From positions 1 to 5,227 of the forward strand of contig JAJYNB010000357.1 of the NCBI GenBank assembly GCA_021786555.1: a stretch of DNA of 5,227 nucleotides, in the 5' to 3' direction. The DNA comes from Bacillota bacterium (GTDB lineage: Bacteria; Bacillota; Desulfitobacteriia; Desulfitobacteriales; JAJXUE01). The notes beneath the pieces are model-generated. The model was not told where the DNA came from, did no database searches, and saw only the letters and a list, made by a program, of their open reading frames with translations. Positions 1 through 5,227 of this stretch are shown here, piece by piece; positions within the stretch are counted from its first letter, which is position 1; each line of letters opens with the position of its first letter. The translations under genes and the position numbers were made by a program.

Positions 1-319
1 GGATCTCTTGGAGCAGGAGGGTGTGGACGGGCTGGTGTTCATAGTATTTATCCCTACTCCTGGTACGCGTTATGCTGAAAAGAGCCCTCCTCCCTTGGCA
101 GAAGTGATAAAGCTCTTGGCAGAAGCGCGGCTGCGCTTTCCGGCTAAGCCGATTTTTCTGGGCTGTATGAGACCAAAGGGACGTTATCGTCAAGAGTTGG
201 ATCTTGCGGCAGTGCGCTGTGGTGTAAACAAAGTTGTTGTTCCCACCAAGGCTGCGGTAGATCTGGCCCTGGAGCTTGGACTCAAGGTAACACGGGGAGA
301 GGAGTGCTGCGTCCTATGA
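1..319 (+). CDS. lipS2: Probable lipoyl synthase subunit LipS2 (radical SAM, biotin synthase homologue), C-terminal part, 5' truncated by window edge
   Basis: Open from the window edge (first full codon at base 2) to TGA at 317-319, giving 105 visible residues. The radical SAM cysteine motif would lie upstream and is not visible, so the family call rests on the C-terminal half. Seen: a strand followed by PTPGT (about residues 19-23), a proline-rich PPP loop, a helix ending ARLRFP, then LGCMRPKG, then a GVNKVVVP segment and a closing ECCVL tail. From memory, the PTPGT / GCMRP-G / G-V--IV-P pattern is that of the biotin-synthase-homologue group (COG1856) that includes archaeal LipS2. In that system two radical SAM enzymes together insert sulfur at C6 and C8 of a protein-bound octanoyl chain. 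The 4-base overlap with the next radical SAM gene, followed by lipM and lpd, supports a lipoyl role. Which of the two proteins is LipS1 and which LipS2 is less certain than the pair itself. Confidence 0.68.
   Translation, partial: DLLEQEGVDGLVFIVFIPTPGTRYAEKSPPPLAEVIKLLAEARLRFPAKPIFLGCMRPKGRYRQELDLAAVRCGVNKVVVPTKAAVDLALELGLKVTRGEECCVL
294..304 (+). promoter_or_regulatory. Purine-rich ribosome binding site for lipS1
   Basis: GGGGAGAGGAG lies inside the end of the upstream gene. Its AGGAG part (300-304) is 11 bases from ATG 316, slightly long. Its GGGGA part is about 5 bases from the alternative GTG 304. The site does not decide the start by itself; the ATGA stop-start overlap favours 316. Confidence 0.5.
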
Positions 320-1296
320 TTAAGTGTTCTGCCGGTACCGCAAAAGTTTTAGGATTGAAGGAGCTTAAGAGCGATGCTTTGCCCACAACCGCCTATCTGA
401 TGACCGGGGAGCGCTGCAGCAATGATTGCTCCTTTTGTCCCCAGGCCAAATACAGCGGGGCAAGAGCGGATCTTTTGTCAAGGGTAACCTGGCCCGAATA
501 TGCAAGGGAAGCTGTGCTTGACGGGGTTGCCCGGGCCTTTGAAGCCAACAGTATTAAACGTTCCTGTTTTCAGGTGACAAACTCCAAACATGCCCTGCAG
601 GAGACCAAAGTGTTCCTGCAGGATTTGCAGAGCAAGTCTCCTGTTCCTATATGTGTTTCCTGTTCTGTCGGCACCGTCCAGGCCGTATCTGAACTCATTA
701 ATCAGGGGGCAGACCATGTCAGCATTGCCCTGGATGCAGCCTGTGAGCGTATATTCGTTGAGAACAAAGCTGGGTCTTGGTCCCAAAAATACAGGTTGCT
801 GCAAGAGAGCGCCAAGGAGTTTCCCGGGCGAATTGCGACCCATTTGATTGTTGGCTTGGGTGAGACTGAGGAAGAAATGCTGCGAACCGTGCAAGAGATG
901 GTGGACCTGGGGGTAACTATAGCCCTGTTTGCCTTGACTCCGATAAAGGGAACCCGTTTGGAACATGGCAAGCCCCCGGCTATCGACCAATACCGCAGGA
1001 TTCAGGCTGCCAGGTACCTCATTCAGAAGGGGTTGGACCGGTTTGAGAAGATGTGCTTTGAGGGCGGTAAACTTGTGCGCCTGGGGCTTAGCGAGGAGGA
1101 ATGGGTTAACGCTTTGGCTGATGGAGAGGCTTTTAGAACTTCAGGCTGTCCGGACTGCAACCGGCCTTACTATAATGAGAAACCAGGCGGGCTGATTTAC
1201 AACTATCCCAAGCCGTTGACCCTTGAACAACGTGAACAAGCCCTGAGGGAATTGAACTTGGGAGGGCTGACAGGGTCTGTCCAAATACCTGATTAG
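316..1296 (+). CDS. lipS1: Probable lipoyl synthase subunit LipS1 (BioB-like radical SAM protein)
   Basis: A complete protein of 326 residues from ATG 316. Near the N terminus it has CX3CX2C (Cys34, Cys38, Cys41, in GERCSNDCSFCPQA), which binds the radical SAM [4Fe-4S] cluster. HLIVGLGE (about 176-183) is a BioB-type glycine-rich SAM-contact motif. Further cysteines are Cys84 (SCFQVTNS), Cys113/Cys116 (CVSC) and a late CPDC (Cys278/Cys281) followed by NRPYYNE. Some of these could hold an auxiliary cluster that donates sulfur. The size and fold features resemble biotin synthase. The neighbours (a second radical SAM gene upstream, lipM and lpd downstream) instead fit the two-component lipoyl synthase LipS1/LipS2 described in Thermococcus and some bacteria. 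The hallmarks of classical LipA, a second N-terminal CX4CX5C motif and a C-terminal RSSY, are absent. Start choice: ATG 316 overlaps the upstream TGA as ATGA. A GTG at 304 in the same frame would add four residues. Main alternative: another BioB-like sulfur-inserting enzyme. Confidence 0.78.
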   Translation: MIKCSAGTAKVLGLKELKSDALPTTAYLMTGERCSNDCSFCPQAKYSGARADLLSRVTWPEYAREAVLDGVARAFEANSIKRSCFQVTNSKHALQETKVFLQDLQSKSPVPICVSCSVGTVQAVSELINQGADHVSIALDAACERIFVENKAGSWSQKYRLLQESAKEFPGRIATHLIVGLGETEEEMLRTVQEMVDLGVTIALFALTPIKGTRLEHGKPPAIDQYRRIQAARYLIQKGLDRFEKMCFEGGKLVRLGLSEEEWVNALADGEAFRTSGCPDCNRPYYNEKPGGLIYNYPKPLTLEQREQALRELNLGGLTGSVQIPD

Positions 1297-1317
1297 AGAA
1301 CGGGATGAGGCGAATAC

Positions 1318-2127
1318 ATGCAGGAATGGCGTTTAATTAATTTTGGGTACTCAGATGGAGCTATGAACATGGCTATCGACGAAGCTGTCTCACAAACTAT
1401 GGTCGAAGGTGTGGTTCCCCCCACCCTGAGGTTTTACGGTTGGCGCCCGCCCTGTTTGTCACTGGGTTATGCTCAAAAAGCTTCAGAAGTTGAATGGGAT
1501 GTCTGCGGCTCTTTAGGTGTTGATGTGGTGAGGCGGCCTACCGGCGGACGGGCTATTCTGCACGACCAGGAAGTAACCTACAGTGTTATTGCACCTGAAG
1601 AAAATCCTCTGGTTAGCGGCACAATCCTGCAATCCTACCTGAAACTGAGCCAGGGATTGCTGCGGGGTTTAAGGAAGCTGGGAATCGAAGCAGAGATGGT
1701 TTCGCATAAAGATTTGGACGAGCTGGGAACTTCCGCTTGTTTTGATTCTCCTTCATTTTACGAAATGGTGGTGGGAGGCAGGAAGACTGTCGGAAGCGCC
1801 CAGACGCGAAAAAACGGGGTGCTGCTGCAGCATGGGTCGATAATCCTGGATATCGATGCTGATATGCTGTTTTCAGTCCTCAGCTTTCGGAACGAGGAGG
1901 TGAGAAACCGGATGAAGCAAGCTTTCCGGAGTAAGGCTTGTTCTCTCCAGGATGCCGCAGGACGCAAACTTGATTACCAGGAAGTGAGTGAGGCAATCGC
2001 CTCCGGGTTTTGCGAGGCGTTAGGGATTACTCTGGTGGAGGGGAAGCTCACTCCGGCGGAAATCGCCCTTGCGCGTAAATTGGCTGAAACCAAATACGGC
2101 AGTGATGAATGGAACCGCAAGCGGTGA
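1318..2127 (+). CDS. lipM: Octanoyl/lipoyl protein transferase of the LipM/LplA family
   Basis: A 269-residue protein of the biotin/lipoate protein ligase fold. Seen: an N-terminal NMAIDEAV helix, the family signature RRPTGGRAILH (72-82), then ACFDSPSFYE with Cys141, and GGRKTVGSAQTR with Lys156, followed by LLQHGSI. In Bacillus subtilis LipM a cysteine in the matching CFD-PS-YE stretch is the acyl-thioester nucleophile, and the RK-GSAQ lysine is the conserved active-site lysine. The length is close to LipM (about 278) and lacks the extra C-terminal domain of full-length LplA ligases. The expected reaction is transfer of octanoate from acyl carrier protein to the lysine of GcvH, which supplies the substrate for sulfur insertion by LipS1/LipS2. 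It starts 21 bases after lipS1, with a GATGAGG ribosome site at 1304-1310. LipL-type amidotransferase or lipoate ligase activity cannot be excluded from sequence alone. Confidence 0.85.
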   Translation: MQEWRLINFGYSDGAMNMAIDEAVSQTMVEGVVPPTLRFYGWRPPCLSLGYAQKASEVEWDVCGSLGVDVVRRPTGGRAILHDQEVTYSVIAPEENPLVSGTILQSYLKLSQGLLRGLRKLGIEAEMVSHKDLDELGTSACFDSPSFYEMVVGGRKTVGSAQTRKNGVLLQHGSIILDIDADMLFSVLSFRNEEVRNRMKQAFRSKACSLQDAAGRKLDYQEVSEAIASGFCEALGITLVEGKLTPAEIALARKLAETKYGSDEWNRKR

Positions 2128-2157
2128 GTAAACACTCTTAGTAATATGCTAAGTTTG

Positions 2158-2164
2158 AAAGGAG
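2158..2164 (+). promoter_or_regulatory. Ribosome binding site of lpd
   Basis: AAAGGAG with a 10-base spacer to ATG 2175. It supports this start, which places the FAD-binding GGGPGG motif at residues 10-15, where it normally lies in the family. Confidence 0.65.
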
Positions 2165-2174
2165 ACAGGTTTAG

Positions 2175-3557
2175 ATGGAGCACTATCAGGTGGTTTTTCT
2201 GGGCGGCGGACCTGGCGGCTATGTAGGCGCTCTGCGCGCTGCTCAACTGGGGTTATCCGTTGCGTTGATTGAAGCGGGTGAACTTGGAGGTACCTGCTTA
2301 AACCGCGGCTGCATACCTACAAAGGCTTTGGTAAGAAGCGCGGAGGTGCTCAGGGAAACCAGAAGGGCTGAGGAATTTGGGATTTCAGCCGGTGAGCCTG
2401 TACCTGATTTTCCGCGGATTATGGCACGAAAAGGCCAGGTGGTGAGCACTCTGGTCGGCGGAGTAGGACAGTTGTTAAAGGCTGCAAAGGTAAAGGTGAT
2501 CAAGGGTTTTGGCGAATTTAAGGAACCGGGAAAGATCCAGGTTAAGCATGCGGACAGCGTAGAAGAGATCGGGGCTGATAATATTATCCTGGCCACCGGG
2601 TCCGTGCCGGCCAGGATTCCAATCCCTGGGGCGGACCTGCCTGGCGTAGTGACCAGCGACGAGATCCTGGCTGAGACTTCCCTGCCCGAGCGTTTGGTGA
2701 TCATCGGCGGCGGGGTAATCGGTTTGGAGTTTGCTGCAATCTATCAGACTCTTGGCGTCAAAGTTACGGTGGTGGAGATGCTGCCTGGCATTTTGCCCAA
2801 TGTCGATGAAGAAATAGTCAGAAGGCTGACACCGTTGTTGAAGCGCTCCGGCATCGATATTTTTACCAAGACCTCCGTCAGGGAAATCCGGCAGGAGGAG
2901 TGTTTAGTTGTAAAAGTAGAGGATGAAAAGGGAGCTAAGGAAATTCAGGCTGACAAGGTACTTGTAGCTGCCGGGCGCAAACCTAATTTACAGGGAATCG
3001 ATGTTGCGGGTTTGGGTCTCAAAACTGAACGGGGGGCAATAGTTGTCAATGGGCAGATGCAGACCAATCTGCCAGGGGTATATGGGATCGGGGATGCGGT
3101 TGGCGGGATAATGCTGGCCCATGTAGCCTCCGCAGAAGGTATTACGGCCGTTGAACATATCGCTGGACACAAAGTTGAAATGAATTATTCCGCTGTTCCC
3201 AGTGTCATTTTTACTCATCCTGAGGTTGCCACAGTTGGTGTGACGGAGCAGGAGCTAAAGTTGAAAAGTATTACATATAAGGTTAGCAAATTCCCTTACA
3301 GCGCTAACGGTAAGGCCCTGGCGCTGGGGGAATCTGTGGGAACGGTAAAACTTCTGGCGGATGAGCAGGGGGTCATCGTCGGGGCCACTATTATGGGCGC
3401 CCAGGCCAGCACCCTCATTCATGAGCTTGCTGTGGCTGTGGAGAAAAAACTTACCGGGGAGGACCTGGCAAGGACAATTCATGCTCACCCAACCTTGTCT
3501 GAGACAATCATGGAGGCAGCCCACGGCATTAATGGAAAGCCGCTGCACCTAGCTTAG
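2175..3557 (+). CDS. lpdA: Dihydrolipoyl dehydrogenase (E3 / L-protein)
   Basis: A full-length flavoprotein disulfide reductase of 460 residues, normal for the family. Order of motifs: FAD-binding GGGPGGYVGA (10-19); redox-active disulfide GGTCLNRGCIPTKA with Cys41 and Cys46 in the CX4C spacing typical of lipoamide dehydrogenase; NAD-binding GGGVIGLE (178-185); second FAD contact GIGDA (304-308); and the C-terminal dimerisation domain carrying HPTLSE, with catalytic His438 and Glu443. There is no fused N-terminal lipoyl domain. It oxidises the dihydrolipoyl arm of GcvH or an E2 protein and passes the electrons to NAD+. It follows lipM by 47 bases, placing lipoyl assembly and lipoyl turnover in one probable transcription unit. 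The absence of E1/E2 genes nearby and the presence of serine dehydratase downstream make a glycine cleavage role more likely than a 2-oxoacid dehydrogenase role. That last point is inference. Confidence 0.96.
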   Translation: MEHYQVVFLGGGPGGYVGALRAAQLGLSVALIEAGELGGTCLNRGCIPTKALVRSAEVLRETRRAEEFGISAGEPVPDFPRIMARKGQVVSTLVGGVGQLLKAAKVKVIKGFGEFKEPGKIQVKHADSVEEIGADNIILATGSVPARIPIPGADLPGVVTSDEILAETSLPERLVIIGGGVIGLEFAAIYQTLGVKVTVVEMLPGILPNVDEEIVRRLTPLLKRSGIDIFTKTSVREIRQEECLVVKVEDEKGAKEIQADKVLVAAGRKPNLQGIDVAGLGLKTERGAIVVNGQMQTNLPGVYGIGDAVGGIMLAHVASAEGITAVEHIAGHKVEMNYSAVPSVIFTHPEVATVGVTEQELKLKSITYKVSKFPYSANGKALALGESVGTVKLLADEQGVIVGATIMGAQASTLIHELAVAVEKKLTGEDLARTIHAHPTLSETIMEAAHGINGKPLHLA

Positions 3558-3589
3558 ACAATTAAGCAGAGGGGCTTTCCCAAACAACT

Positions 3590-3594
3590 GGAGG
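3590..3594 (+). promoter_or_regulatory. Ribosome binding site that sets the sdaAB start at GTG 3602
   Basis: GGAGG (within CTGGAGGT, 3588-3595) ends one base before an in-frame ATG at 3596, too close to serve it. It is 7 bases before GTG 3602, an ideal spacing, so the GTG is the likely initiator. Confidence 0.8.
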
Positions 3595-3601
3595 TATGAT
3601 T

Positions 3602-4261
3602 GTGAACATATTTGACATCTTGGGCCCGGTCATGATCGGACCTTCCAGTTCCCACACCGCAGGGGCCTGCCGGATAGGGCTGATTGCAAGAATAATGTTG
3701 GGGGAGCCCGTAGTAAAGGCAGATATCTATTTGCACGGCTCCTTCGCTGAGACGTACCGTGGTCATGGCACAGACCGGGCAATTGTAGGCGGATTAATGG
3801 GGTTTTCCCCTTGGGATGAACGTATCAGACAGGCTTTGGAGATTGCAGGCAGAGAAGGACTGGAGGTGAACATCCACAAAGCCAACTTAGGGGATGTTCA
3901 TCCCAATACCGCCAAGATCAATGTAATCGGCCCTACCGGTAAGACCTTATCTCTGGTGGCATCCTCCATTGGCGGGGGGAATATAAAGGTAATTAACCTG
4001 GCTGGCTTCGACGTTGACTTTAACGGCCAGTTTCACACCCTGGTTATTCCACACCTGGACCGGCCCGGCGCGGTGGGGGCAGTGACAAAACTCCTGGCTG
4101 ACAAAGGGATCAACATCGCTCAGATGAGGGTTGCCCGGGAGCACCGGGGCTCTCAGGCCATGATGATTATCGAAACCGACGAGGCTGTTGACCAGGCCGT
4201 AGTGGTCGAATTGAAAACTATTCCCAACCTTGTTTCTGTAACCCTGGTTGAGCCGGTGTAA
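3602..4261 (+). CDS. sdaAB: L-serine dehydratase, iron-sulfur-dependent, beta subunit
   Basis: A 219-residue protein starting at GTG, reading (M)NIFDILGPVMIGPSSSHTAG, the canonical N terminus of this subunit. Motifs: GPSSSHT (13-19), HGSFAETYRGHGTD (45-58) and HPNTAKI (100-106), all characteristic of the beta domain that helps form the serine site. From about residue 145 to the end there is an ACT domain (LVIPHLDRPGAVGAVTKLL, then GINIAQMRV), a small regulatory or dimerisation fold common in amino-acid enzymes. With the alpha subunit downstream it forms the oxygen-sensitive [4Fe-4S] enzyme that converts L-serine to pyruvate and ammonia in the cytoplasm. The in-frame ATG at 3596 would add two residues but is badly spaced from the ribosome site. 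The gene follows lpd by 44 bases and precedes sdaAA by 17. Confidence 0.95.
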   Translation: MNIFDILGPVMIGPSSSHTAGACRIGLIARIMLGEPVVKADIYLHGSFAETYRGHGTDRAIVGGLMGFSPWDERIRQALEIAGREGLEVNIHKANLGDVHPNTAKINVIGPTGKTLSLVASSIGGGNIKVINLAGFDVDFNGQFHTLVIPHLDRPGAVGAVTKLLADKGINIAQMRVAREHRGSQAMMIIETDEAVDQAVVVELKTIPNLVSVTLVEPV

Positions 4262-4265
4262 AGAC

Positions 4266-4274
4266 AGGAGGTGA
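4266..4274 (+). promoter_or_regulatory. Near-perfect Shine-Dalgarno site of sdaAA
   Basis: AGGAGGTGA matches the 3' end of 16S rRNA over nine bases. The AGGAGG core is 7 bases from ATG 4279. It is the strongest ribosome site in the window and sits in the 17-base gap after sdaAB. Confidence 0.8.
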
Positions 4275-4278
4275 AATA

Positions 4279-5175
4279 ATGCTCTCTTATCGTAGTGTAA
4301 AGGAATTAGTCGACAAGGCAGAAGTGGAAGGAGTCCGGTTGGCTGATGTCATCCTTGCTGACCAGGCTGAATTCTTAGGCAAGCCTCAAGCAGAGCTGTG
4401 GCAGGAAATGGAGCGGCGTCTGGAAGTGATGGAGCAGTCCGTAGAGCGCGGACTAAGCGAAGTTCACCGCTCTGTCAGCGGTTTGGTAGGAGGGGATGCC
4501 CGTCTGTTGCAGGAAGCAATCTCCAAAGGCAAGCTGCTGGGAGGCCAGGTGCTGGACGGCGCGTTGTTAAGAGCGGTAGCTGTCGCAGAAGTTAATGCCG
4601 GTATGGGACGGATTGTGGCAGCTCCTACCGCCGGTTCCGCCGGCATCCTGCCGGCGTTACTGTTCACGGCGGCAGAGAAACTAAATTCCCGGCAGGAAGA
4701 AATGGTGTCCGCTCTCTTCACAGCATCCGGGATAGGTATGGTTATCGCCAAAATTGCCGGGGTTTCGGGAGCAGCGGGTGGGTGCCAGGCTGAATGCGGC
4801 AGCGCGGCTGGGATGGCTGCAGCAGCAGTGGTAGAAATGGCTGGGGGCACGCCTGAACAGGCGGGCCATGCTTGTGCCATCGCTTTGAAAAATGTGTTAG
4901 GTCTAGTATGTGATCCTGTTGCCGGGTTGGTGGAGGTACCCTGTGTCAAGAGGAACGCTGGGGGAGCTGCCAATGCGCTGGTGGCTATCGACCTGGCCTT
5001 GGCCGGAGTAAAAAGCGTTATTCCCGTTGATGAAGTAATCGAAGCCATGTATCAGATCGGTCAGTCCCTGCCCGCCACTCTGAAGGAGACCGCCCAGGGG
5101 GGCCTTGCAGTGACTGCCACCGGCCGCCGCCTAGCGCGCGAACTGGCGGGACAATACCGGGAGAGACCAAGTTAG
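4279..5175 (+). CDS. sdaAA: L-serine dehydratase, iron-sulfur-dependent, alpha subunit
   Basis: A 298-residue protein, the usual length for the separate alpha subunit. Seen: APTAGSAG (115-122), a conserved glycine-rich substrate-region motif; GCQAECGSAAGMA with Cys169 and Cys173; GLVCDPVAG with Cys211; and VPCVKRNA with Cys222. The spacings Cys169-42-Cys211-11-Cys222 are those I recall for the three [4Fe-4S] ligands of the Legionella single-chain enzyme. The fourth iron is left free to bind the serine hydroxyl and act as Lewis acid. The protein ends QYRERPS and has no C-terminal cysteine, so the tail-in-active-site cysteine reported for the Legionella enzyme is absent here. It is the partner of the sdaAB product and probably co-translated with it. 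The order sdaAB-sdaAA is that of Bacillus and many Clostridia. Confidence 0.96.
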   Translation: MLSYRSVKELVDKAEVEGVRLADVILADQAEFLGKPQAELWQEMERRLEVMEQSVERGLSEVHRSVSGLVGGDARLLQEAISKGKLLGGQVLDGALLRAVAVAEVNAGMGRIVAAPTAGSAGILPALLFTAAEKLNSRQEEMVSALFTASGIGMVIAKIAGVSGAAGGCQAECGSAAGMAAAAVVEMAGGTPEQAGHACAIALKNVLGLVCDPVAGLVEVPCVKRNAGGAANALVAIDLALAGVKSVIPVDEVIEAMYQIGQSLPATLKETAQGGLAVTATGRRLARELAGQYRERPS

Positions 5176-5204
5176 GCACTGAATTATTGAATACTAGGAT
5201 GAAA

Positions 5205-5227
5205 ATGCCCCTTTGCCGAGATTACTA
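5205..5227 (+). CDS. Possible start of the next gene (recG?), cut by window edge
   Basis: An ATG at 5205 follows AGGATGA (5196-5202) and opens a frame that runs to the window edge, showing only MPLCRDY. An ATG at 5199 in the same frame is also possible. In Bacillus subtilis sdaAA is followed by recG, and RecG proteins often begin with a short segment of this character before the KGVGP motif, so recG is a fair guess. Seven residues cannot identify a family, so this rests on gene order. Confidence 0.25.

Noticed and set aside
304..315. GTG 304 as the start of lipS1
   Set aside because: It is possible, with a GGGGA site close by, but ATG 316 gives the typical 4-base ATGA overlap with the upstream stop. 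The four extra residues have no visible motif. Kept as an alternative in the gene entry.
478..990. 170-residue open frame on the minus strand inside lipS1
   Set aside because: Shadow of the radical SAM gene; no family motifs in the translation.
316..1296. Biotin synthase BioB
   Set aside because: The CX3CX2C and GLGE motifs are BioB-like, but there are no biotin genes nearby, the cysteine pattern differs (late CPDC), and it is paired with a second radical SAM gene and lipoyl genes.
316..1296. Classical lipoyl synthase LipA
   Set aside because: No N-terminal CX4CX5C auxiliary-cluster motif and no C-terminal RSSY motif.
2119..2174. Promoter before lpd (TAATAT at 2142-2147 as a -10 box)
   Set aside because: No convincing -35 hexamer at the right distance; the AT-rich gap is short and read-through from lipM is simpler.
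3495..3507. 13-base palindrome TTGTCT-G-AGACAA
   Set aside because: It lies within the codons for the HPTLSE active-site motif of Lpd, so the bases are explained by coding constraint; no second copy was seen.
3558..3595. Rho-independent terminator between lpd and sdaAB
   Set aside because: Only a 5-base-pair stem with no run of T after it, so termination here is not supported.
4630..4656. Repeated GCCGGC/CCGGCG units as hairpin or repeat element
   Set aside because: They encode the conserved TAGSAGILPA region of SdaAA and reflect GC-rich codons for Ala and Gly.
4464..5048. 194-residue open frame on the minus strand inside sdaAA
   Set aside because: It is antisense to a strongly supported gene, has Ala/Ser/Pro/Thr-rich composition typical of a shadow frame, and shows no recognisable motif or ribosome site.

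Overview
The window is a compact, single-strand block of bacterial genes, all on the + strand, with gaps of about 50 bases or less and strong Shine-Dalgarno sites. The gene content suggests an anaerobic, low-to-mid GC Gram-positive of the Clostridia, in the range of Peptococcaceae or Moorella-like bacteria. The reasons are the oxygen-sensitive two-subunit [4Fe-4S] L-serine dehydratase (sdaAB-sdaAA), a LipM-type octanoyl transferase, AGGAGG-like ribosome sites and base composition near 50 percent GC. This placement is inference; no rRNA or other marker is present.

Layout: bases 1-319 hold the C-terminal part of a radical SAM protein of the biotin-synthase-homologue type (probable LipS2). It overlaps by 4 bases (ATGA) a complete second radical SAM protein at 316-1296 (probable LipS1). 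Next come a LipM/LplA-family octanoyl/lipoyl transferase (1318-2127), dihydrolipoyl dehydrogenase (2175-3557), and the beta and alpha subunits of iron-sulfur L-serine dehydratase (3602-4261 and 4279-5175). The last 52 bases may hold the first codons of another gene, possibly recG, since sdaAB-sdaAA-recG is the order in Bacillus subtilis.

How they fit together: the first three genes look like a lipoyl-cofactor assembly set. LipM would place octanoate on a carrier protein such as GcvH, and the LipS1/LipS2 pair would insert the two sulfurs in place of classical LipA. Lpd is the enzyme that reoxidises the finished dihydrolipoyl arm in the glycine cleavage system or in 2-oxoacid dehydrogenases. 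Serine dehydratase converts serine to pyruvate and ammonia. Together with glycine cleavage and serine hydroxymethyltransferase (not in this window) this would link one-carbon units and glycine to pyruvate.

The most notable content is the two-protein lipoyl synthase beside its octanoyl transferase and Lpd. This type of lipoyl synthase has been described in archaea and some bacteria but is often annotated only as 'radical SAM protein'. I see no mobile element, CRISPR array, RNA gene or clearly undescribed system here.
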